A program made the translations under genes and the position numbers. The notes under the pieces were generated by a model. That model was not told the DNA's origin. It saw only the letters and a program-made list of their open reading frames with translations, and did no database searches. 17,548 nt of DNA from Clostridia bacterium (GTDB lineage: Bacteria; Bacillota; Clostridia; Christensenellales; Borkfalkiaceae), in the NCBI GenBank assembly GCA_017452305.1, contig JAFTMQ010000047.1, positions 1 to 17,548 on the forward strand, written 5' to 3'. Of the stretch, positions 6,620 to 15,164 are shown piece by piece (positions within the stretch are counted from its first letter, which is position 1; every line of letters starts with the position of its first letter).

Positions 6620-8197
6620 TTATAAGCCTGCTGCCTCTTTGATACGGTTCCATTCCGCATCGCTGTATTTCATTTTATCATTCAACTCGGTCGGCGTAAG
6701 CGCGTCCTTCGAGCCTACCGCAACGCTAAGGCATACCTCGATGGTTGCAGGAATCGCGCCGCTGTTGGCGCCCATTGCGGAAACGTTACCGCGATAGAAC
6801 ATAGCCGACTTGTTCGTTTGGCTGATCAACGTCCCGTTCATTAGGGTAGAAACGGACGTTTCGAACTTAGAAAGCGTCGTACCGCTGTAATCGTATTCAA
6901 AAGGCAAGAAACCACCGTTTACGTTTTCTTTATAAATCTTGATACCTTCGTCGGAAGCCATATAGAGCAAGAACTGACGGGCGAGCTTTTTCGCATTGCT
7001 GTATGCAGGCGCGTATACCTGGTGTTCGGTCGCCTTACTGTACGTAATGCTGCGCGCTTCCTTAATTCTTGCAAAATCCTCTGCGGATACACCTGCGTAG
7101 CTGCTTTCCCCTTTATCGACTGCATCCACTACCGCACGAAGGGTCGCGTCCGTCATATTCTTATCGTTCAACGTTTCTACGATACTGCTGATAACGGGCG
7201 TTTTCATCAACGCAAAATTCTTGGTCGAACGCGCATCTGCGGATTCCTGTTCAAGCCAGTCGCCGCAAGGATACATTGCATATTTGCTGTTTTGATCGAG
7301 GAACTGAATTTGCAAGGTTTTGAACTGCTCCTGACCGTATTCGTTGCAATCGAGGTCGCTCCAACCGTTTTCCACGGAGATAAGGTTATCCAAAACCTCC
7401 AACGCTTTTACACGGCCCTTTTGTTCAAAAATCTTGTTGGAAATGATCCATTCGCCCTGCAATTCGTCGTAAATCTTTGCTTCAAAGAATTTGTCATAGG
7501 TTTCCTTGCCTGCATACTGCGCCCACCAACTGTATACCATATTGCCGCTCCATTGGTCAAGCTGACCGGGATATACGAAAGGTACGATTCCCGAATTTGC
7601 CGCTTTCAAGGACGCTGCAAATTCCGCAAGCTCCGTCGTCGTTCTGGGCAACTGATAATTGTCGCCAAGCGCACCCTTGATAACGTCCTCGTTATAGATA
7701 ATACCCATCGTACCCGTTGCCCAAGGCACGCTGTAATATTTTCCGTCCTCGAACACGATCATATCCTTGACCGATTTCGTCATCTTGTCACCGAAGGTAA
7801 CGCCCTCGCCTGGAATTTCCATCGTATAAAGGTCGGAAAGGTCGTCTAACCCACCGTAGTTCTCATACGAGTCCTTCGTTTGATAAATGGTTTTATCCAA
7901 AGAGAAATACAAATCGTAATCGTTTTGCGCCTTGCCCGATTTAAAGCTGGTATCCAAAACGTTGGTGTCCGTTGCTTCCTTTATATGCACGTCTATACCG
8001 GAATTTTTCGCTTCAAAGCCCTTTTCCAACTCTTTCAGCCATTTCGTGCCGTAACCTCTGTTCAATACATACACGTGCAGGTTGGTGTTGTCCTCCACCG
8101 TGTTGTCGACGCTGTTGTTGCCGCCGCCAAAACAGCCCGTCAACATACCTGCGGCGCAAACAAGCGCCAACGTCAATGCCAATTTTTTTTTCATCAT
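6620..8197 (-). CDS. ABC transporter sugar-binding lipoprotein (family 1 solute-binding)
   Basis: The 525-residue lipoprotein has a classic signal (MMKKKLALTL core, LTGC with Cys22) and a G/N-rich linker. The mature part follows the layout of MalE-type binding proteins: a LHVYVLNRGYG strand start, a KWLKELEKGFEAKNSGI amphipathic helix, DLYFSL, the hinge-like GKYYSVPWATGTMGIIYNEDV, and a late ARQFLLYMASDEGIKIY block. At 525 residues it is longer than the roughly 400 of monosaccharide and maltose types, closer to the binding proteins that take oligosaccharides. AAAGGAG lies seven bases before the ATG. A 50-base gap with a small 5-bp hairpin (8232-8245) separates it from the permease gene, whereas the permease genes are nearly fused. 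It delivers sugar to the permeases at 8248-10174. Confidence 0.93.
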   Translation of the reverse strand: MMKKKLALTLALVCAAGMLTGCFGGGNNSVDNTVEDNTNLHVYVLNRGYGTKWLKELEKGFEAKNSGIDVHIKEATDTNVLDTSFKSGKAQNDYDLYFSLDKTIYQTKDSYENYGGLDDLSDLYTMEIPGEGVTFGDKMTKSVKDMIVFEDGKYYSVPWATGTMGIIYNEDVIKGALGDNYQLPRTTTELAEFAASLKAANSGIVPFVYPGQLDQWSGNMVYSWWAQYAGKETYDKFFEAKIYDELQGEWIISNKIFEQKGRVKALEVLDNLISVENGWSDLDCNEYGQEQFKTLQIQFLDQNSKYAMYPCGDWLEQESADARSTKNFALMKTPVISSIVETLNDKNMTDATLRAVVDAVDKGESSYAGVSAEDFARIKEARSITYSKATEHQVYAPAYSNAKKLARQFLLYMASDEGIKIYKENVNGGFLPFEYDYSGTTLSKFETSVSTLMNGTLISQTNKSAMFYRGNVSAMGANSGAIPATIEVCLSVAVGSKDALTPTELNDKMKYSDAEWNRIKEAAGL

Positions 8198-8247
8198 TTT
8201 ATATCTCCTTTTGTTTTTTTCTATCTCATTTCGGTAAACGTACCGTT

Positions 8248-9201
8248 TTAACCCTTGATGCCGCCGATCGTAATATTTTCCATCAGCGTCTTGTTGAATA
8301 CGATAAACAAGATAGCCGTCGGCAAAGCCGCCATAAAGATGCCTGCAAAATAAATCGTAGGGTCCAACGAATAAATCGCCTCCACCTGATATTTATAAAG
8401 CCCTGCCGCCAGCGTCGGGAAATTTTCCAAATACAAAATTACCGTACTATAATCGTTCCACGTGCCGATAAAAGACAGCAGCCCTATCGCCAAAATGGAA
8501 GACATTCCCAAGGGCAGCATAATGCGGAAACAAGTGGTAAAATCGTTTGCCCCGTCGATTTCCGCCGCCTCTCTATACGTTTTAGAAAGGTTGGAAAAAT
8601 AGCTGTGCATAATAAGGAAGTGCATACCGTGTCCCGCGCCGAGCGCCAACAAAAACAGCGGCGTATTGACCAACCCCAAGTTATTCAAGAATATAAAGTT
8701 TGCCGTCGTTTGTCCGTAAACGGGCAACATGATTTGTATGATAAGGAAAGCGTACAACGCCTTTTTTCCTCTAAATTCATACTGCGCCATTACGTACGCG
8801 AGCATTGTCGTTGCCCAAAGTTTCATAAACGTCGCGCCAAACGAAAACCACAGCGAATTGAAAATCATCATCACGTAGTTGGTATCGTTATATTCCATCG
8901 TTTGGATTGCTGTCCAGTAATTTTCCCATTTAAAATCAAAATTTTCGGGAATAACGCGAAGAGGGTCCAATGCATAATCGTATCCGTCGCGCAGGGAAAT
9001 CAAAAAACCCCATATGATGACCGCAAACAAAGAGATTGCCCATATCCACATAAAAGCGACGAAAACGTTAAACAGTATGCCGTGCTTTTTGTTTAATTTG
9101 TTCTTCTGATGCTTTACCGCATGCAGCATTGCCGCCGCCTGACGGGCATATTCTTGCTGCTGTTCCTCTAACGTCTTTTGCTGTAAATCAAATTCTGCCA
9201 T
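8248..9201 (-). CDS. ABC transporter permease, MalG type
   Basis: The 317-residue inner membrane protein begins with a charged, Gln-rich cytoplasmic head (about 1-40) and then has about six hydrophobic segments. The EAA loop that contacts the ATPase is intact: YREAAEIDGANDF at about 209-221 followed by FRIMLPL. A fixed order, second after a MalF-type gene and ending in a short NITIGGIKG tail, is typical of the MalG partner in CUT1 carbohydrate importers. The start is placed at 9199-9201, one base after the TGA of the MalF-type gene; its GGAG lies in the last codons of that gene, so translation is probably coupled. An in-frame ATG six codons earlier has no ribosome site. Confidence 0.92.
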   Translation of the reverse strand: MAEFDLQQKTLEEQQQEYARQAAAMLHAVKHQKNKLNKKHGILFNVFVAFMWIWAISLFAVIIWGFLISLRDGYDYALDPLRVIPENFDFKWENYWTAIQTMEYNDTNYVMMIFNSLWFSFGATFMKLWATTMLAYVMAQYEFRGKKALYAFLIIQIMLPVYGQTTANFIFLNNLGLVNTPLFLLALGAGHGMHFLIMHSYFSNLSKTYREAAEIDGANDFTTCFRIMLPLGMSSILAIGLLSFIGTWNDYSTVILYLENFPTLAAGLYKYQVEAIYSLDPTIYFAGIFMAALPTAILFIVFNKTLMENITIGGIKG

Positions 9202-9202
9202 A

Positions 9203-10174
9203 TCAATACTCCACGGCATCGCCGAATTTGTTCATAAACCAACGTCCGACCACAACGAGGGGTACCGTCAAAACGGTAAAGAACAGACCTGCCGCAACCG
9301 CGTAATTTTGCATAACCGACGACGACGCGTCGCTGTAAACCACATGGTACAGCCAATAGGAAATGGTATACGTGCCGTATTTACCTTCCGTGAATACCAT
9401 AACCGAACCAGAAGAACCGAAAATACCGATGATATGCAAGGTAAGCATCGTGCAAAGCGTAGGCCAAATCAAAGGGACGATGATGAAGAAAAATTCTTTT
9501 ACGGGTCCCACGCCGTCCAGCTTGCCGTATTCGATAACGTCAGGTGGGATACGCCCCATTGCGCCCAACCAAATAATAAGGTTGCCACCCAAGCCCATCC
9601 ATATATCGTATACGATGATGGTCTTTAACGCATAGTTGGTGCTATAAATAAAGCTGTCGGTTATTCCAAGGTTTAAAATATCGTTTAAAAACCATTTCAA
9701 CGGACCGTTCGGACCGACGAGATTTTTAAACAGCATCGCCATCATAATACCGCTTACCGCGCCGGGCAAGTACAGTAAAATACGCACTACGCCATACCCA
9801 AAGCATTTTTTATAAATCAGATATACCGCAAAGATGGACACGGGGACCATACAGATGCTGACCGCAAAGAAGATCAGCGTATTGCGGAAGCCTTCGCCAA
9901 GAGGTTCTCTCGTGTCGCCCAAAGCCTGGACAACGTATTCAAAGTTTCCAAGCCAAAACTCGCCCGTTTCAGCGTTTTCAAACGCCATCATGAGCGATTC
10001 GATTTGTACGCCCAGCCAAAAAATCAAAAGATGGATAAGCGCAGGCGCCAAGGCAAATAGGATAAACACCTTTCTTATGGTGAAAAAGCCCTTTCGACGC
10101 TTTATGGTGGGAGGCGGCGTCCCGAAGGACGCGCCCGTTTCCACCGATTGTTCTCTTACGTCATTTTGTGTCAT
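9203..10174 (-). CDS. ABC transporter permease, MalF type
   Basis: The 323-residue inner membrane protein has a polar head of about 30 residues and some six transmembrane segments, starting KVFILFALAPALIHLLIFWL. The EAA-like cytoplasmic loop reads IPPDVIEYGKLDGVGPVKEF at about 209-228, followed by FFIIVPLIWPT. The first Glu-Ala-Ala triplet is replaced by Ile-Glu-Tyr, which is tolerated in many MalF-type subunits, while the invariant Gly of the DGVG turn is kept. It pairs with the MalG-type protein to form the channel. Its ATG overlaps the stop codon of the giant surface-protein gene as ATGA (10171-10174). GAGGAAAA lies just upstream inside that gene, so the two proteins should be made in step. 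No ATP-binding subunit is encoded in the window, and a shared MsmK-like ATPase elsewhere is likely. Confidence 0.93.
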   Translation of the reverse strand: MTQNDVREQSVETGASFGTPPPTIKRRKGFFTIRKVFILFALAPALIHLLIFWLGVQIESLMMAFENAETGEFWLGNFEYVVQALGDTREPLGEGFRNTLIFFAVSICMVPVSIFAVYLIYKKCFGYGVVRILLYLPGAVSGIMMAMLFKNLVGPNGPLKWFLNDILNLGITDSFIYSTNYALKTIIVYDIWMGLGGNLIIWLGAMGRIPPDVIEYGKLDGVGPVKEFFFIIVPLIWPTLCTMLTLHIIGIFGSSGSVMVFTEGKYGTYTISYWLYHVVYSDASSSVMQNYAVAAGLFFTVLTVPLVVVGRWFMNKFGDAVEY

Positions 10175-13100
10175 ACGTTTTCCTCTTGAAACGTTTTTCT
10201 CTTCTTTTTCATCAACGCTACGGTTGCCGACGCCAACAAAGGCATTGCCGTCAAGCCTGCAATCGCGCTGCCGCAGCCGCCGAACAGCTGTTCCTCGCTG
10301 CTATCGGGCTCTTGCACGGGTTCCTTTTCGTCGGGAATAGCCTTCGTCTTTTCAAAGGAAACCTTGATTTCCAAATTTTCCTCTACGCAAGTAAACGTAT
10401 ATTTACCTTCCGCGTTTACACTGATAGACTTTCCGTTTACCGTAATCGAAGCGATTTGATATCCGTCGTTTAACTTTAACGTCAACTCCGTTTCGCCAAA
10501 CGCGCCGACCTCTGATTTGCTGAATTCCGATTTACCGCCGTCGCCTGCGTTTACCGAAACTGCATACGTTTTTGCCGTCGCCGTAGCCGTGAAGCTTGCA
10601 TCCGCCGTCACCGCATACGCCGTGTACGTGTATGCGCCGCTTGCGTAAACCAGCTTATCCGTGACGTCCACGCCGCCAAACGTTGCGCCGCTGACCACGT
10701 AACCCACTTCAGGAACAATGGTAAATACTACGCTACCGTTATAATCGACCGCCGTTTTATCCGATGTGATTTGTAAGTGCTCTGCGGCTTCAACGTTGAC
10801 GTTGCACGCCGATTTCGCCGTTACGATATCCAGAACGATATGCTCGGAGATAGCTTCTACACGATAGATATAACCGCCGCCTACCTTTTCAAGCAATGCC
10901 GTTACGTCCACACCGTTCGCCTTTACCAACGTGACGTCATAGCCCGACGCAAGAGGAATGGAAATTGCCGCAGGCTGACCTGCCTTGAATACGTAATCCG
11001 CTTGCTGTACAAGCCCTTCCGCCTGATTGCTCGTTACCGTGAAATAATCGTACGGGCTGGAAAGGGTAAACGTCGCTTTTTCGTCTTCCAAATACGGCAG
11101 CATCATACGGGGACCGTAAGGAATGCAAGTATAATCAATGTAGGAAATAATTTCTTCGCCGTTGATTTTAACGTAATAGTAATTACCGATTTGTTCGCCG
11201 TTTCCAAGATATTGTACAATACCGAGCTCTACGGTAAATTCTGCGCCGCCCTGCGTCCATTCTTCGGAAGCATACTTACCTGCAAAATTTTCACCGCCGT
11301 TAATACCCAGCATATAGATTGCTTTATCTTCGCCCATATTTCTGACCTCGAAGATGAAGCCGCCCTTATCCCAAATCGTATTCGACGTAATATTTTTAAA
11401 TGCGCCGATTCTCAATCTGCCCGAAAATTCGTCGTTGAGCTTGATTTTCAGCGAAACCGCGTCGTTGCCGTTCGTCGGCGTTTCCATAAAGATACCGTTT
11501 GCCGCAATTTCGCTGTTCGTCCCTTCCGCGTCGGTTGCGGTGCCGTCACCCCAAACCATGGAAAGCACTTTTGTATACTCGTAAATATCGTACACCGTCG
11601 CCGTACCCGTCGCCGCTTCAATAAATTCGATTTCCACAACGTCGCCTGCCGACGGCTGACTTGCGATATATTCGTAGAAGCCCTCTTTCACAGTATAACC
11701 TTCGGTGCCCACTACGCTTTGAAGATTCCATTTAAAGGTTGCAACATAGTAGCCACTTTTGGGAATGACTGCTAACGTCGTAGCATAGCCCTCTACCACT
11801 TTACCGCCAAGCACCTTGCCCTCGCCCTCTGTAAATACGTCTACCGTTTCGTATTCCTTCGCGGTAAACAGTTCGAACAGGCCGCCTGCTTCGTTATAGA
11901 TATTGAAATAATTGCCCAACTCGATGACGTCCGTTTCATATACAAGCGCTTCTACGCCGCATACCCAAACGCGAATACGGTGACCTGCCGCATCGCCGTT
12001 GAGCAAGCGTTCTTCCACCGCGACCTCAACGGTGATATATCCGTCAACGGGTATTTCTTCCGCATAATCGCAAACGTACGCGCCGTTAAAATCGTTCATC
12101 GCGTCAATCAGCTGTACGCGCACGCCCGTCTCCTTTTTATTCACTTTCAAAACGTAACCGTTGGCCCATACGCTGTCCGCGTTTACGTTGAACAAACCGA
12201 TTTTATAGATGCCGATATTGTCATATGCGTTCAGATTGAATTTAACGCCCACGTTTTTCGTCGCGTTAATCTGTCCTACCGCCGTGTGCTTATCACCGCC
12301 GAATACGGAAGTTACGCCTACGACCTCTGCAAAATCCGCAACCGTCGCTTCGCCGTAGGTGTAGCCTGCTTCCGCAAACGTGACCTTCAACACCGTCGCG
12401 TTCGTAGCGTTTTCCAATACGTATTCGTAATAAGTGCCGTTTTCAGAGCTGTTCGCCGTCAAGCTGTCCATAATATCCGTGCCGTCCAGCGTTACCGATT
12501 GCAAGTAATACCCCTCCGCAGGCGTAATGACAAGCTTGGTTTCAAAGCCTTCTACGACCTCGACGCCTTCCACGCTGCCCTCGCCGATTTTCTCGACGTC
12601 AAGTATAAACGTTGATTTTGTCGTGGACAGCTTATACGTTGCCTCATCGCCATAACCGTTGAACGCATTGCCAAGAACGATGGCGTTCGATTCGTACGAC
12701 AAAATTTCCTCACCGTTGACGATAACGCCGATCTTATGATAGCCGTCTGCAACGCCGTCGTTGTATCTCGCTACGTTATATACCGCGATGGAATACTCCG
12801 CCACGCTCTCTACGCCAACCTCCGCCGTGACCGCAACGTTGTCGCCGTTGAACAGCTGGAATACAGCCGTTGCCACGTTGTATTGTAAAATGTAACCGTC
12901 CGTTTCGCCGCCCCACACGTTGGTAAGCTCCGATTTGAAGAAGCCGAGCTTTATCAAACCGCTTTCACCGTAAGGGATAAGTTTATATGTGATTTGCTTA
13001 TTGACGCTGTTTTCAACCTCGTCCAATCGAGTGGTCGCACCCATTTTTCCGTCAATGCTCGCCTGACCGATAAGCTCTGCCAAATCCACTGCGTTGGAAA

Positions 13101-15009
13101 TCGTATCGTACGTAAACAAGCTGATAAATTCTACGGTCACCGCCGTTTCTTTCGTCACATTTTCAATCGTAAGCTGTCCGTCCACGACGTTTTCCGTCAC
13201 GTCCACGCCGTCCACCGTTACAGACGAAAGTTCGTAACCTTCCGCCGCCGCAATCGTCAATACCGCCGTATCCCCTTCGTATAAACCTACGTTACCCGTC
13301 ACGCTGCCGCTTCCGTTTACCGTCACGTTTAAATCAAAGGCGTTTTTAGGTGCCTCTACCGTTGTCAAAACGGTGTATTCCGTACCGTCGCCGTAGCCGT
13401 TAAATTCGCCGCCGAGAACAATCGAATTGCTTTGATAGGAAATGACCTCTACCCCGTCGATTTTTACGACGAGCTTGTGATAACCGTCCGCAACGCCGTT
13501 GTTATATCTCGTTACGTTGTACACCTCAACCGTGTGTTCAAGCGCCGAAGAAAGGGCAATTTTATCCGTTAAATTGTCGTTGTTCCCGTCGCAAAGACGC
13601 ACCATAGACGTGCCTGCATAGTATTGCAAAATATACCCGTCGGTCGAGCCGCCCCATACGTTGGTACCCGCCGCCTTGAACAAGCCGAGCTTGACAATGC
13701 CGCTTTGCGCAGGCGTTGACAGCTTATACGTAACGCCTACGTTCGTCTTGGTTTCGCCAAGACCGCCGATATACGTCGTGCCTGCGTTTGCGCCTGCAAT
13801 TTCCGTCGCACTCGCGTTGTTGATAACGGATACGTCGTAAATCCCCGCTACTTCGTCATAGGTGTAGCTGTTCGTCGTCGAGAAAACGCCCGTTGCCGAG
13901 CCTTCGTTGTAAATATTGAAATATTTCCCAAGAGGAATATCGCTCTCCGTCGTGGAATAGGTCACCTTTTCCGTTCCGTCCACCACGATACGTAAGGTGT
14001 AGCTTACTCCCGTAGACGTTACGCTGATTTCAAACACCGCTTTGCCATCTGCCAGCTCGTCTGCGACGCTGATATTGTTCAAGTTAAGGTTCTTTTCCGA
14101 ATTACCATCAACGCAACCAAGCAGATTAAATTGCTGGCTTGCGATATCCGAAAACCAAAGAATGTACCCTGCGCCTGCCCATACGTTGTTTTCTTCACTC
14201 TTGAAAGCACCGAGCTTCACCTGACCGCTGCCGCTGGGCGTATAGGTAAATTTCACGCCTACGTTTTTCACCGTATCCGTACCGAGGGAACAAATCGCAG
14301 AGCCTTTCTCCCCCGTCGAAACGGCACCGCCCGTCAAATCCTCGATATCCGTGATCGTCACGTCGCCCGTTTCCACGGTCGTCTTTGCCGTGAACGAGGT
14401 ATTTGCGTCCGCATACGTCGGGAAATACTGCCCCCACGTGCGTGCAACAGTCGTCGTGCTTGCCGTGTACGGCGTACCCTCCTTGATAAGGGTCAAGGAC
14501 AAGGCGCCGTTTTCCAACACGATGGACATTTCACCCTCGATGGTGACAAGCTCTGAAAGGTCGGATACGCCGATGCCCAACCCCGTACGCGCAATAACGC
14601 TATCTACGTTCGAGGGGTCGCAAATTTCCAACCAATAATCCCACGTGTCATTTGCATATCTGCAAAAAATCTGCACCATCTGACCGCCGCTTGCCCAAGC
14701 GTTGGCTTTTTCCGTGCGGAATGCACCGATTTTAATGCCCTTGTTGGGGCCGATCGTCACGCTTAAATCGCATTTGATACCGACTGCGGAAGTCGAATCT
14801 ACCGCATTCGGCAAAGACGCAAGGTTGGTCGTCGTGCCGCCTGCGCCGCTCTTTTCACCGCCGACCTCGCTAACGTCGTATACCACCGCCGCGCTTTCAG
14901 CTGCAACGCTGTATTTTTCAGGCAACAACCCTACAAATAACGAAAGTGCGCATAAGCATACCGTTGCAAAAAACAAACCGATTACCGTTCTTTTCTTTGT
15001 TCTCGTCAT
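10171..15009 (-). CDS. Giant modular surface protein with repeated lectin-like and InlB-like domains
   Basis: The ATG at 15007-15009 is chosen because GGAGG lies eight bases upstream; an ATG five codons earlier overlaps that site. The 1612-residue protein has a signal peptide (MTRTKKRTVIGLFFATVC, cut near residue 37) and then six related beta-rich units at about 38-218, 228-380, 390-550, 633-798, 883-1051 and 1138-1318. They are marked by VGVxF, KLGxFK, NVWxxGYIL and a late GNxFNxYx block, and look like concanavalin-type lectin folds. Six InlB B-repeat-like modules (GSGSV, EGYxxxSVTVDGVDV, VTVEF) lie at about 557-629, 800-879, 1052-1131, 1321-1398, 1401-1479 and 1481-1555. The tail has an acidic linker, LFGGCGS (about 1575-1581), one hydrophobic helix and KKKRK, with no LPXTG. 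It probably displays glycan-binding units at the cell surface; this is inference. No enzyme motif was found. Confidence 0.85.
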   Translation of the reverse strand: MTRTKKRTVIGLFFATVCLCALSLFVGLLPEKYSVAAESAAVVYDVSEVGGEKSGAGGTTTNLASLPNAVDSTSAVGIKCDLSVTIGPNKGIKIGAFRTEKANAWASGGQMVQIFCRYANDTWDYWLEICDPSNVDSVIARTGLGIGVSDLSELVTIEGEMSIVLENGALSLTLIKEGTPYTASTTTVARTWGQYFPTYADANTSFTAKTTVETGDVTITDIEDLTGGAVSTGEKGSAICSLGTDTVKNVGVKFTYTPSGSGQVKLGAFKSEENNVWAGAGYILWFSDIASQQFNLLGCVDGNSEKNLNLNNISVADELADGKAVFEISVTSTGVSYTLRIVVDGTEKVTYSTTESDIPLGKYFNIYNEGSATGVFSTTNSYTYDEVAGIYDVSVINNASATEIAGANAGTTYIGGLGETKTNVGVTYKLSTPAQSGIVKLGLFKAAGTNVWGGSTDGYILQYYAGTSMVRLCDGNNDNLTDKIALSSALEHTVEVYNVTRYNNGVADGYHKLVVKIDGVEVISYQSNSIVLGGEFNGYGDGTEYTVLTTVEAPKNAFDLNVTVNGSGSVTGNVGLYEGDTAVLTIAAAEGYELSSVTVDGVDVTENVVDGQLTIENVTKETAVTVEFISLFTYDTISNAVDLAELIGQASIDGKMGATTRLDEVENSVNKQITYKLIPYGESGLIKLGFFKSELTNVWGGETDGYILQYNVATAVFQLFNGDNVAVTAEVGVESVAEYSIAVYNVARYNDGVADGYHKIGVIVNGEEILSYESNAIVLGNAFNGYGDEATYKLSTTKSTFILDVEKIGEGSVEGVEVVEGFETKLVITPAEGYYLQSVTLDGTDIMDSLTANSSENGTYYEYVLENATNATVLKVTFAEAGYTYGEATVADFAEVVGVTSVFGGDKHTAVGQINATKNVGVKFNLNAYDNIGIYKIGLFNVNADSVWANGYVLKVNKKETGVRVQLIDAMNDFNGAYVCDYAEEIPVDGYITVEVAVEERLLNGDAAGHRIRVWVCGVEALVYETDVIELGNYFNIYNEAGGLFELFTAKEYETVDVFTEGEGKVLGGKVVEGYATTLAVIPKSGYYVATFKWNLQSVVGTEGYTVKEGFYEYIASQPSAGDVVEIEFIEAATGTATVYDIYEYTKVLSMVWGDGTATDAEGTNSEIAANGIFMETPTNGNDAVSLKIKLNDEFSGRLRIGAFKNITSNTIWDKGGFIFEVRNMGEDKAIYMLGINGGENFAGKYASEEWTQGGAEFTVELGIVQYLGNGEQIGNYYYVKINGEEIISYIDYTCIPYGPRMMLPYLEDEKATFTLSSPYDYFTVTSNQAEGLVQQADYVFKAGQPAAISIPLASGYDVTLVKANGVDVTALLEKVGGGYIYRVEAISEHIVLDIVTAKSACNVNVEAAEHLQITSDKTAVDYNGSVVFTIVPEVGYVVSGATFGGVDVTDKLVYASGAYTYTAYAVTADASFTATATAKTYAVSVNAGDGGKSEFSKSEVGAFGETELTLKLNDGYQIASITVNGKSISVNAEGKYTFTCVEENLEIKVSFEKTKAIPDEKEPVQEPDSSEEQLFGGCGSAIAGLTAMPLLASATVALMKKKRKTFQEENV
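12616..13842 (-). repeat. Two closest tandem copies of the lectin-like unit
   Basis: Unit three (13360-13842) and unit four (12616-13113) of the giant protein share long near-identical stretches, such as RYNNGVADGYHK against RYNDGVADGYHK and FNGYGDGTEY against FNGYGDEATY. They are divided by one InlB-like module. The other four units are much more diverged, so this pair looks like the most recent duplication. Confidence 0.75.
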
Positions 15010-15039
15010 CACTTTTTCCTCCATGATGCAACCTATACC

Positions 15040-15057
15040 TAAACAGTTTACTGTTTA
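15040..15057. promoter_or_regulatory. 18-base palindrome before the giant gene, candidate operator
   Basis: TAAACAG (15040-15046) and CTGTTTA (15051-15057) are perfect inverted arms around TTTA. The site lies between the candidate promoter and the GGAGG of the giant gene, where a bound repressor would block transcription. It lacks the central CG of typical LacI-type operators, so the regulator family is open. It could instead act as an RNA hairpin. Confidence 0.45.
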
Positions 15058-15061
15058 TCAC

Positions 15062-15083
15062 CGCAAAAAACAAGTATTTTGCG
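15062..15083. other. Seven-bp hairpin in the leader of the giant gene
   Basis: CGCAAAA (15062-15068) pairs with TTTTGCG (15077-15083) around an eight-base loop. It falls in the predicted 5' leader, next to the palindrome at 15040-15057. It may be a leader RNA structure or chance. Confidence 0.35.
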
Positions 15084-15112
15084 ATTAAATGCCATATTTT
15101 TTAGACCTGCAA
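15084..15112 (-). promoter_or_regulatory. Candidate promoter of the carbohydrate operon
   Basis: On the minus strand, TTGCAG (15112-15107) and TTTAAT (15089-15084) are 17 bases apart. The -10 matches consensus at five of six positions, the -35 at three. It lies after the terminator-like hairpin and before the palindrome, giving a leader of about 70 bases. It is the best candidate in this gap but not a strong one. Confidence 0.4.
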
Positions 15113-15150
15113 AAAAGCCTTGCGACTTCACCCTATTTTTAGGGTGAAGT
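15111..15150 (-). terminator. Hairpin ending the upstream transcript
   Basis: ACTTCACCCT (15125-15134) pairs perfectly with AGGGTGAAGT (15141-15150) around a six-base loop. In the minus direction a T run (15116-15111) follows after eight bases, so termination may be imperfect. It lies 15 bases after the stop of the 41-codon gene and divides that transcript from the giant gene. Confidence 0.55.
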
Positions 15151-15164
15151 ACGCATTTTTCATT

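Noticed and set aside
8232..8245. Hairpin CGGTA-AACG-TACCG between permease and binding-protein genes
   Set aside because: Only five base pairs and no T run; kept as a remark, not called as an element.
7972..9096. Plus-strand frame of 374 codons
   Set aside because: It crosses the opposite strand of two well-supported genes (binding protein and permease) and resembles no protein family.
10777..11775. Plus-strand frame of 332 codons
   Set aside because: It is antisense to the giant modular gene, whose repeat structure is clear in the minus frame.
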